From contig JADFYT010000052.1 of assembly GCA_015232935.1 (NCBI GenBank), forward strand, positions 1-11,434: a stretch of 11,434 bases of DNA, in the 5' to 3' direction. The notes under the pieces are model-generated. The model was given only the letters and a program-made list of their open reading frames with translations, was not told the origin of the DNA and made no database searches. Positions 1 to 6,153 of the stretch are shown piece by piece (within the stretch, counting starts at the first letter, position 1; the number at the start of each line of letters is the position of its first letter). Position numbers and translations under genes: made by a program. This DNA is from Desulfamplus sp. (GTDB taxonomy: Bacteria; Desulfobacterota; Desulfobacteria; Desulfobacterales; Desulfobacteraceae).

Positions 1-132
1 ACTGCAATGGTTGGGGATACAGACTGCAATGGTTGGGGATACAGACTGCAATGGTTGGGGATACAGACTGCAATGGTTGGGGATACAGACTGCAATGGTT
101 GGGGATACAGACTGCAATGGTGTGAGATGCAG
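1..132. repeat. 22-bp tandem repeat (minisatellite), 5 perfect copies plus 1 degenerate
   Basis: A 22-bp unit starting actgcaatgg and ending ggggatacag is repeated head to tail without spacers. Perfect copies begin at 1, 23, 45, 67 and 89; a sixth copy at 111-132 differs at 4 of 22 positions and ends the array. The array begins at the first base of the window, so more copies may lie upstream. The unit is close to two helical turns long. Because 22 is not a multiple of three, a reading through the array cycles through all frames, and no stop codon occurs in any of the six frames inside it. No function can be assigned. The lack of unique spacers rules out a CRISPR array. Confidence 0.97.
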
Positions 133-194
133 GCTTTTCAGAATGCATTTTAGTAGTCAACAGTAATGCAAGCAATACTAATGTAATACAATGC

Positions 195-1484
195 ATGGGA
201 ATCAAAATGGTGATGAATAACAATATTAAGGCTGAAATTTTCTCCACAGGTGACGAAGTTCTATGGGGAGATATTGATGATACAAACGCGAGCTGGCTTG
301 CCCGCAAACTAAGAGAATCCGGCATTGATGTTACCCGTATAACCTGTACTGGAGATTGTCTTGAAGATATCGCAGGGATAATTCAGGAGATGTCCGCAAG
401 GGCTGACATTGCATTGGTGACAGGAGGACTTGGCCCTACATCAGACGATCTGAGTGCTGAGGCCGCAGCTCTTGCCTCTGGAGATACCATTGTATTGAAC
501 CAGAAAGCATTGACATCCATGAAATCCTATTTCAGCAAAAGGGGCATCAAGATGTCAGATGATAACAAGAAACAGGCGATGCTTCCCTCAAAAGCAGGTG
601 TAATGGAAAATTCCTTTGGCACAGCACCCGGGTTCCACATAAGCTGTAACAGAGCCGCTATATTTTTTATGCCAGGTGTGCCAAGAGAGATGAAGCCGAT
701 GTATGAAAAAAGCGTGCTGCCACAAATAAGAGAGCTGTTTGCCGCAAATACTGCTGTCAACTCAACCTGTCTTGTTAACAGGTTCAAGGTTTTCGGGCTT
801 CCTGAATCAAGGGTTGGCAGCCGGCTTAAGGGCTTTAATGAGCATTTCCCTCAACTGAAGCTCGGATTCAGATCAACCATTCCCCTGATCGAGGTCAAAT
901 TCAGCACCATATCCCGGGATGTCAGCCAATCCCAAAAACAGATGGAGCAGGCATCTCAATGGATCTCTTCGCGACTTGACGGCTATATTTTCTCCAGCAC
1001 TGGCCTGAGTATGGAGCAGGAGCTGGGAAGGGCTCTTGCTGCAAGAAAAAAGACATTAGCTGTGGCAGAAAGCTGTACTGGAGGGCTTATTGGTAATATG
1101 ATCACTGATGTAGAAGGCAGTTCAGACTACTTTCTTTTTTGTGCGGTCACCTATTCCAATGATGCCAAGGTCAACATCCTTGGAGTCAGTCCAGATACTC
1201 TGACGGCACATGGGGCAGTGCATGAACAGACAGCCATGGAGATGGCTCAGGGGGCAAGAAGGGTTGCTGGAGCAGACTATGGATTGGCGACTTCCGGCAT
1301 TGCAGGCCCCGGAGGAGGAACTGATGAAAAACCTGTTGGAACCGTCTGTATTGGAATTGCAGGGGATGGATTTTCTAAAGCATACAGGTTTAACTTCTCT
1401 TTTGGAGACAGAATCATGAACAAAAAGTTTTTTGCAGTCAAGGCAATGGATATGCTACGCAGAGAAGTTTTGAAAATATCCTGA
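195..1484 (+). CDS. cinA: CinA family protein: MoCF-like N-terminal domain plus nicotinamide-nucleotide amidase (PncC) domain
   Basis: This is a cytosolic two-domain CinA protein of up to 429 residues, near the family's usual 410-420. The N-terminal half (about 10-180) is the molybdopterin-binding-like COG1058 domain, with GDEVLWGDIDDTNASWLA at 19-36, TGGLGPTSDD at 76-85 and FMPGVPREM at 158-166; in related proteins it hydrolyses ADP-ribose-type compounds. The C-terminal domain (about 275-425) is PncC-like, with AESCTGG at 291-297 and SGIAGPGGGTDEKPVGTV at 367-384. PncC deamidates NMN to nicotinate mononucleotide, recycling the NMN released by DNA ligase. Three in-frame ATGs (195, 207, 213) compete: family N-termini favour the start at 213 (MNNNIKAEIFSTGDEVL), and a weak GGGA lies 6 nt before 207. 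The gene converges on the hydrolase gene with a short gap. Identification is firm; the start codon and any DNA-uptake role are not. Confidence 0.94.
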   Translation: MGIKMVMNNNIKAEIFSTGDEVLWGDIDDTNASWLARKLRESGIDVTRITCTGDCLEDIAGIIQEMSARADIALVTGGLGPTSDDLSAEAAALASGDTIVLNQKALTSMKSYFSKRGIKMSDDNKKQAMLPSKAGVMENSFGTAPGFHISCNRAAIFFMPGVPREMKPMYEKSVLPQIRELFAANTAVNSTCLVNRFKVFGLPESRVGSRLKGFNEHFPQLKLGFRSTIPLIEVKFSTISRDVSQSQKQMEQASQWISSRLDGYIFSSTGLSMEQELGRALAARKKTLAVAESCTGGLIGNMITDVEGSSDYFLFCAVTYSNDAKVNILGVSPDTLTAHGAVHEQTAMEMAQGARRVAGADYGLATSGIAGPGGGTDEKPVGTVCIGIAGDGFSKAYRFNFSFGDRIMNKKFFAVKAMDMLRREVLKIS

Positions 1485-1521
1485 ATAAATTAGAATCTGC
1501 GATTGAAGAGACTATAAATGT

Positions 1522-2280
1522 TCAGTCAAAAGTTTTTTTAAGCCATGCAATGACCTCTGTCTCAAAAGTTTTCTGATGATCTTTATTTGACATCTGGTGA
1601 TCCCCTCCCTTTAAAATGACCAACTTCTTGGGATCTGATGCATTGCTATAGAGGTTATAGGCATTTTCTACGGGTACTGTCTTGTCATTGTCTCCATGAA
1701 ATATAAGCAGATTGTGAAGGTCAGATACTTTTTCGGTAAGGTCAAAAAGAAGATTATCCTCAAAAAAACTTAATGGCAAAGCAGGACGCCGTTCGTTTCC
1801 ATTCAACGGGATCTGCCCAATCGTGAGGCTGTTAACCGGAGCAGCACAAAGAGTGGCACCCCATGGATTGAGTCCTTTGTCAGCAAGCCTTGACCATGCA
1901 GAGATACATGTAGAACCACCAAGGCTGCTTCCAAACAGAAATATCTTGAGCGATGTCAGATTCAGTTGAAGAACATATTCAACAGCATGAAGCATGTCCT
2001 GTACTCTCTTTGAAAGAGACGTGTCTGTGACAAAATCTCCTTCGCTCCTGCCGCACCCTCTGTGATCAAACCTCAAAAACGCAAAGCCGTTTTCCGGAAG
2101 CATTTCAGACAGTAACTTCTGCTTGGATGACTCCATCGAACCCTCAAGCCCGTGTGATCCTATTACAAGTGGAGGATCGGGGCAGGACGGAAGATGCAGC
2201 ATGCCATAAAGCATCCTGTTGTCACATGTAAATTCTATCTCTTTGATTTGTCTGTTCATGCTTGTTTTTATGGCACACAT
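1522..2280 (-). CDS. alpha/beta hydrolase (serine hydrolase, S33/COG1073-like)
   Basis: A soluble alpha/beta-hydrolase fold protein; no signal peptide or membrane segment is seen. Numbering from an in-frame TTG at 2295 (257 codons): the oxyanion HG lies in GSHGLEG (46-52), a FDHRGCGRSEGDF block lies at 76-88, the nucleophile elbow is GSSLG with Ser124, the acid is Asp204 in HGDNDKTVP, and the base is His233 in GGDHQMS. A complete Ser-Asp-His triad is therefore present and an active enzyme is expected. The substrate cannot be read from sequence; relatives are esterases, peptidases and acyl hydrolases. I prefer ATG 2280 over TTG 2295, and ATG 2259 is also possible because the fold begins soon after; none has a clear Shine-Dalgarno. 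The gene diverges from rlmD across a short AT-rich gap that must hold both promoters, and it converges on cinA. Confidence 0.85.
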   Translation of the reverse strand: MCAIKTSMNRQIKEIEFTCDNRMLYGMLHLPSCPDPPLVIGSHGLEGSMESSKQKLLSEMLPENGFAFLRFDHRGCGRSEGDFVTDTSLSKRVQDMLHAVEYVLQLNLTSLKIFLFGSSLGGSTCISAWSRLADKGLNPWGATLCAAPVNSLTIGQIPLNGNERRPALPLSFFEDNLLFDLTEKVSDLHNLLIFHGDNDKTVPVENAYNLYSNASDPKKLVILKGGDHQMSNKDHQKTFETEVIAWLKKTFD

Positions 2281-2331
2281 AATATAGGATTTCAAGATTT
2301 TATTTTAATGAATTATAACATCTATAGATGA

Positions 2332-3744
2332 ATGGATAAACATATGAATTTACAAAAGAGAAAAACCACAGAACTTAAAATACTTGACCTTGCTTTTGGA
2401 GGGATGGGAATTGCAAAACCAGACGGTTTCCCTGTTTTTGTTGACAGAACCCTTCCAGGGGACAGGGTTGTTGCAAGAATAACCAGAAAGAAAAAAAAAT
2501 ATGCACAAGCAACATTAATAGAGATCATTGAGCCTTCACCTGTCCGCGAGAAGGCACCCTGTACTTATGCAGACCACTGCGGGGGATGTCGCTGGCAGGC
2601 TCTTCCATATGAAGAGCAACTTAAATACAAAAAGCAGCATGTAATTGACTCGCTTGAGCATATAGGGCTGCTAAAGGGAATCGAGGTAAAGGATGTTATC
2701 CGGTCTGAAAAAACTTTTGGATTCAGGAACAAGATGGAGTTTTCATGCAGTGACAGAAGGTGGCTCACCCCTGAAGATCTTCAGAATCCCGGGATCAGAA
2801 AGGATTTTGGTCTGGGTCTGCATGTACCTGGCACTTTTGACAGGATTATAGATATTGAAAAGTGTCTGATTCAGCCGGATACAGGAAATCAGATTCTGGG
2901 CCACATACGGCAATATATCAAGGATTCTGGAGTACCTGCTTACGGATTGAAAAGCCATGAGGGTTTCTGGCGCTTTGTAATGCTTAGAAGCTCTGCTGCT
3001 TTTGGTACCTGGATGGTCAATATTATTACCAAAGAGGAAAATGACGCTATTCTGATGCCGTTAGCTTCTCAACTGATGGCCAGGTATCCCGAGATTGCGT
3101 CTGTTGTCAACAATGTGACCGCAAGAAAAGCATCTATTGCAACAGGAGAATATGAAAAGATCCTTGCCGGAGAGCGATGCATCAGAGAAAAACTTGGAGA
3201 TTTTACCTTTGAAATTTCATCCAACTCATTTTTTCAGACCAATACTGCTGGTGCACAGACCCTGTACTCATTGGTTTCTGACTACGCACAGCTCACAGGC
3301 AAAGAGCATGTGATTGATCTGTATTCCGGTACCGGAACCATACCTATATGGCTTTCAAAGGATGCGGGCCAGGTTACAGGAATAGAGATTGTTGAAAGTG
3401 CTGTAGAGGATGCAAGAAGAAACGCTTTCATAAACAATGTTCAAAATTGTCATTTTCATGTGGGAGATATAAGGGAGCTGTTGCCTTCTGTTTTGTCAGG
3501 AACCGGCAAAAGATGCGATGTAATGATTATAGACCCGCCAAGAGCTGGTATGCACAAGGATGTTGTTGATCAGATCATTGCCATTGCCCCTGAAAAAATA
3601 GTCTATGTCTCCTGCAATCCTGCCACCCTTGCAAGAGATCTTGCTCTTCTTCACTCTAAGTACACAGCAGTTGAAGTGCAGCCTGTTGACATGTTTCCGC
3701 ACACATTTCATATTGAATCCGTAGCGTTGCTAAAGGCTGTCTGA
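2332..3744 (+). CDS. rlmD: 23S rRNA (uracil-C5)-methyltransferase, RlmD/RumA type
   Basis: A 470-residue SAM-dependent RNA m5U methyltransferase. It has an N-terminal TRAM RNA-binding domain (about 10-68), then the [4Fe-4S] cysteines C77-x5-C83-x2-C86 and a fourth at Cys178, matching the RumA arrangement. The catalytic Rossmann domain follows: SNSFFQTN at 297-304, SAM motif IDLYSGTGTI at 328-337, IDPPRAG at 400-406, the catalytic cysteine Cys428 in VSCNPATLARDL, and the C-terminal FPHTFHIESVALL, whose Glu462 fits the proton-abstracting residue. The intact cluster and catalytic residues favour RlmD (23S U1939) over tRNA-specific TrmA, which lacks the cluster. RlmC/RlmCD-type specificity cannot be excluded from sequence alone. 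The start at 2332 has no clear ribosome site; a second in-frame ATG lies at 2344. The gene stands alone, divergent from the hydrolase gene. Confidence 0.92.
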   Translation: MDKHMNLQKRKTTELKILDLAFGGMGIAKPDGFPVFVDRTLPGDRVVARITRKKKKYAQATLIEIIEPSPVREKAPCTYADHCGGCRWQALPYEEQLKYKKQHVIDSLEHIGLLKGIEVKDVIRSEKTFGFRNKMEFSCSDRRWLTPEDLQNPGIRKDFGLGLHVPGTFDRIIDIEKCLIQPDTGNQILGHIRQYIKDSGVPAYGLKSHEGFWRFVMLRSSAAFGTWMVNIITKEENDAILMPLASQLMARYPEIASVVNNVTARKASIATGEYEKILAGERCIREKLGDFTFEISSNSFFQTNTAGAQTLYSLVSDYAQLTGKEHVIDLYSGTGTIPIWLSKDAGQVTGIEIVESAVEDARRNAFINNVQNCHFHVGDIRELLPSVLSGTGKRCDVMIIDPPRAGMHKDVVDQIIAIAPEKIVYVSCNPATLARDLALLHSKYTAVEVQPVDMFPHTFHIESVALLKAV

Positions 3745-3887
3745 TAAAAAAACAGATATTTTTTTTGTCCGTAATCACTTATTCTACAATTTTGAATTAT
3801 CACTGAGACAACGAGCACAATTATGTATTGATTTTTCCTGAATTGTTTTGAATAAAGGCAAATCCCTGTAAAGACAAATTAAAATAG

Positions 3888-3934
3888 CTGTTTTTGCGGC
3901 ACAAAACAGTGATTGCTACAAAAGTGTAGCAATC
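3888..3934. repeat. two adjacent inverted repeats (hairpins) upstream of amtB
   Basis: The first hairpin pairs CTGTTTT (3888-3894) with AAAACAG (3903-3909) around an 8-nt loop. The second begins two bases later and pairs GATTGCTACA (3911-3920) perfectly with TGTAGCAATC (3925-3934) around the 4-nt loop AAAG. The second stem is followed after about 10 nt by a T-rich but interrupted tract (acttttattt), so terminator activity on the + strand is uncertain. They lie about 145 nt after rlmD and 265 nt before amtB. They could be a transcription terminator, a structured leader, or a protein-binding palindrome. Confidence 0.7.
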
Positions 3935-4185
3935 CAGCAAACCACTTTTATTTCAATAATGTAATCCGCTAAAACTTGCAGTATCTCACATATCTTCAAA
4001 AATCCTTTAATTACAACGCATTGAGTTTTATTTTCTATCAAGCACGATTAATGCAGGGCTGTGATAATTTTTTACTGTTTTCAGTCACATAAACCGGGAT
4101 GGCCAAAAAACCTTGATAGTCTGATTTGTTCATCCGGAATCATGAAAATCATAAATCATTTTTAACGGTAATCACAGACGAGCAG

Positions 4186-4192
4186 AAGGAGG
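4186..4192 (+). promoter_or_regulatory. ribosome binding site of amtB
   Basis: AAGGAGG, a full match to the anti-Shine-Dalgarno complement, lies 7 nt before the ATG at 4200. This fixes the amtB start. Confidence 0.92.
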
Positions 4193-4199
4193 ATTTTTA

Positions 4200-5531
4200 A
4201 TGCAAAGGGCAATAAAAACAGCAGGATTTTTGGTATTTATTCTATTTATCGGTTCACGCAGTGTATTTGCAGGAGAACCTCAGCCAATAGATACGGGCAG
4301 CACCTCCTGGATGCTGATGTCAACCGCTCTTGTTCTTTTGATGGTACCCGGACTTGCCATGTTTTACGGCGGACTTGTAAGAACCAAAAATGTCATATCA
4401 ACCATGATGCACACCTATGTCTCTTTGGCAATTGTTGGAGTATTGTGGGTAATATGCGGGTATTCACTGACCTTTGGCAAGAATATCTTGGGGGGAATTG
4501 TAGGCTGGAACAGCGACTATTTTTTTCTAAGGGGAATTGATGATATGGTTACCGATGGAATACCTGAATATGTCATTGCCATGTTTCAGGGCAAATTTGC
4601 CATCATCACTCCCGCTCTGATAAGCGGAGCCCTTGCTGAGAGAGTCTATTTTAAAGGATACTCCATGTTTATCGCACTCTGGTTTATATTTATATACTGC
4701 CCCTTATGCCACTGGATCTGGGCATCGGACGGCTGGCTGTACAATATCGGTGCTGCCGGAGCAATAGATTTGGCAGGGGGAATGGTTATCCACGTTTCAG
4801 CAGGAACAAGCGCACTTGTTGTGGCACTCTATCTGGGAGCCCGTAAAGGCTATCCAAACACTGTGATCAATCCAAACAACCTTGTAATGACAATAATGGG
4901 TGCCGGCCTTCTCTGGGTCGGATGGTTTGGATTCAATGCGGGTTCCACCCTGCAAAGTGGCCTTGAAACAGCACGGGCACTTACAATGACCCAGATTTCA
5001 GCAGCGAGCGGAGCCTTGACCTGGCTTGCCATTGAAGCATTTATGTTTCGCAAGGCCACATCTCTTGGCTTTGTCTCCGGTATCCTTGCGGGACTGGTTG
5101 TAATAACACCCGCGGCCGGAGTCGTACAGCCGATTGGTGCAATTGTCCTTGGTGCTTTATCATCCATGGCCTGCTATTTTGCCTTGCAGGTAAAAATCAG
5201 GTTCAAGTATGATGACAGCCTGGATTGCTTTGGGATTCACGGCGTTGGCAGCGGCCTTGGAGTCATTCTGCTCTCTTTCTTTATCCGTGACAGCTGGATG
5301 AGGGATGCGGCGGCAGCTTCATCAACAGGCACCTGGACAGCATGGAACCAGTTGACGGTTCAGCTTGTTGGAATGGGAGCAACCATTCTTTTAGCTTCGG
5401 TAGGAACATTCATTATATGCATTCTGGTTGAAAAGACTCTGGGATTCAGAATTGATGAGGAAAAAGAGGTAGAGGGGCTTGACAGGTCACTTCACGGCGA
5501 GCACGGTTACGGTCTTATAAGGGCAGACTGA
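4200..5531 (+). CDS. amtB: ammonium transporter AmtB (Amt/MEP/Rh family)
   Basis: A 443-residue inner-membrane channel for NH4+/NH3, expected to work as a trimer. A cleavable signal peptide (about 1-24, ending SVFA-G) precedes the mature protein with about eleven membrane helices. The family signature DLAGGMVIHVSAGTSALV lies at 190-207. Asp190 matches the conserved aspartate, and His198 and His347 (in DCFGIHGVGSGLG) form the twin-histidine pore pair. A conserved tryptophan (Trp174) and a MFQGKFA segment (128-134) lie near the external gate. The C-terminal tail (about 413-440) keeps LGFRIDEEKEVEGLD and HGEHGY, the cytoplasmic region that in relatives contacts the PII protein GlnK. All key residues are present, so a functional transporter is expected. 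Unusually, no glnK/glnB gene lies on either side. Nitrogen control cannot be read from the upstream DNA, because no sigma-54 promoter is seen. Confidence 0.97.
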   Translation: MQRAIKTAGFLVFILFIGSRSVFAGEPQPIDTGSTSWMLMSTALVLLMVPGLAMFYGGLVRTKNVISTMMHTYVSLAIVGVLWVICGYSLTFGKNILGGIVGWNSDYFFLRGIDDMVTDGIPEYVIAMFQGKFAIITPALISGALAERVYFKGYSMFIALWFIFIYCPLCHWIWASDGWLYNIGAAGAIDLAGGMVIHVSAGTSALVVALYLGARKGYPNTVINPNNLVMTIMGAGLLWVGWFGFNAGSTLQSGLETARALTMTQISAASGALTWLAIEAFMFRKATSLGFVSGILAGLVVITPAAGVVQPIGAIVLGALSSMACYFALQVKIRFKYDDSLDCFGIHGVGSGLGVILLSFFIRDSWMRDAAAASSTGTWTAWNQLTVQLVGMGATILLASVGTFIICILVEKTLGFRIDEEKEVEGLDRSLHGEHGYGLIRAD

Positions 5532-5559
5532 CTATAATTTAAACAATAATTATAAAAAG

Positions 5560-5589
5560 TTGACAAACCCTGAGCATGTAAAGTATTTT
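5560..5589 (+). promoter_or_regulatory. candidate sigma-70 promoter downstream of amtB
   Basis: A perfect -35 TTGACA (5560-5565) is followed after an 18-nt spacer by TATTTT (5584-5589, 4 of 6 matches to TATAAT). The 28 bases before the -35 are nearly all A/T, like an UP element. The expected transcript start is about 5596. It would read through the hairpin at 5624-5682 toward the IHF-alpha-like gene. Confidence 0.55.
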
Positions 5590-5623
5590 AGCTCCAAAAA
5601 TTTTTAATGTTATGCAATTAAAA

Positions 5624-5692
5624 AACAGCCACTTAAGGCAAAATGGTTCAAGTTTCGTCTAACCCTTTTTCCTGTGGCTGTTATCGTTTTTT
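5624..5692 (+). terminator. long hairpin with U-tract: terminator or attenuator between amtB and ihfA
   Basis: AACAGCCAC (5624-5632) pairs perfectly with GTGGCTGTT (5674-5682). Inside, AGG (5636-5638) can pair with CCT (5671-5673), AAAA (5640-5643) with the T-run at 5666-5670, and GGTT (5645-5648) with AACC (5661-5664), leaving a 12-nt apical loop. TTTTTT follows at 5687-5692, four bases after the stem. On the opposite strand the stem runs directly into TTTTTT, so it would also work as a minus-strand terminator. It probably ends amtB transcripts. Because a good promoter lies between amtB and this hairpin, it may also be an attenuator or the 3' end of a small RNA. Confidence 0.72.
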
Positions 5693-5714
5693 ATCAAATA
5701 CAATACACTGCTGC

Positions 5715-5720
5715 AGGAGG
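5715..5720 (+). promoter_or_regulatory. ribosome binding site deciding the start of the IHF-alpha-like gene
   Basis: AGGAGG lies 7 nt before ATG 5728. It rules out the longer in-frame GTG start at 5674, which falls inside the terminator stem. Confidence 0.92.
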
Positions 5721-5727
5721 CACATTA

Positions 5728-6012
5728 ATGGCATTGACCAAAACCGACATCACAGAAAAAATCCAGCTCAATCTGAATCTTTCAAGAACCACTGCGTACA
5801 ACATAATGGAAGATTTTCTTAAAATTATCAAAGACAGTCTTGCAAATGGTGAAGATGTAATGATAAGCGGATTTGGAAAATTCTGTGTAAATGAAAAAAA
5901 GTCGCGGAAAGGAAGAAATCCTGCCACCAATGAGGAGATGAATCTTCCGGCAAGAAGAGTGGTTACTTTCAAATGCTCGGGAAAGTTAAGAAACCTTATT
6001 AACGTGAGTTAG
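5728..6012 (+). CDS. ihfA: HU/IHF family DNA-binding protein, IHF-alpha-like
   Basis: A 94-residue, full-length nucleoid protein of the HU/IHF fold, acting as a dimer that bends DNA. It begins MALTKTDITEKI, typical of IHF alpha. Helices 1 and 2 occupy about 3-40, ISGFGKF lies at 46-52, and the DNA-contacting arm carries SRKGRNPATNEE (59-70) with the conserved proline (Pro65) that intercalates in IHF and HU. ARRVVTFKCSGKLRNLI at 75-91 closes the protein; RRVVTF is characteristic of IHF alpha. The gene is monocistronic, with a strong ribosome site and its own terminator at 6039-6082. Upstream, TACAAT at 5699-5704 could be a -10 element independent of the hairpin. The HU/IHF family call is certain; alpha-subunit status is likely, and a homodimeric HU-like role is the alternative. 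Confidence 0.9.
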   Translation: MALTKTDITEKIQLNLNLSRTTAYNIMEDFLKIIKDSLANGEDVMISGFGKFCVNEKKSRKGRNPATNEEMNLPARRVVTFKCSGKLRNLINVS

Positions 6013-6038
6013 AAATATTATATTCCTCTGCCAATGAA

Positions 6039-6082
6039 ATTATACCCCTGTGCTCCTGAGGCAAAGGGGTATAATGTTTTTT
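6039..6082 (+). terminator. Rho-independent terminator of ihfA
   Basis: ATTATACCCCT (6039-6049) pairs perfectly over 11 bp with AGGGGTATAAT (6065-6075). After a G/A mismatch, TGC (6051-6053) pairs with GCA (6061-6063), leaving a 7-nt loop. TTTTTT follows at 6077-6082. It lies 26 nt after the ihfA stop and also separates it from the convergent kinase gene. Confidence 0.92.
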
Positions 6083-6153
6083 ATCGCTCAGGAATTTCAA
6101 TCAGACATCAATTGCAGCAAAAGATACCCATCTTCAAATCTGTAGATCACAAT

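Larger units (their letters stand above)
3745..4199. other. intergenic region rlmD-amtB (455 bp), AT-rich
   Basis: No gene is visible here. Just after the rlmD stop, a weak TCTG/CAGA stem (3740-3743 with 3753-3756) is followed by eight T residues (3759-3766), a poor but possible terminator. Two adjacent hairpins occupy 3888-3934. A possible extended -10 element, TG-N-GATAAT, sits at 4060-4068 but has no good -35 partner. The region ends in the strong ribosome site of amtB. A search by eye for a sigma-54 GG-N10-GC element, expected for classical nitrogen-regulated amtB promoters, found none. Confidence 0.6.

Noticed and set aside
1..132. CRISPR array
   Set aside because: The 22-bp units are directly adjacent with no unique spacers, and no cas gene is near.
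3745..4199. Sigma-54 (GG-N10-GC) promoter for amtB
   Set aside because: Every GG in the gap was checked by eye and none has GC at the right distance; the nearest lookalike (TGGCC...TTGAT near 4100) has the wrong spacing.
4850..5167. Minus-strand 105-codon frame inside amtB
   Set aside because: It is antisense to conserved transmembrane helices of amtB, with no independent signal; explained by amtB codon bias.
5674..5727. N-terminal extension of the IHF-alpha-like protein from GTG 5674
   Set aside because: The extension lies in the terminator stem and T-tract, while ATG 5728 has AGGAGG at ideal spacing and the family's usual N-terminus.
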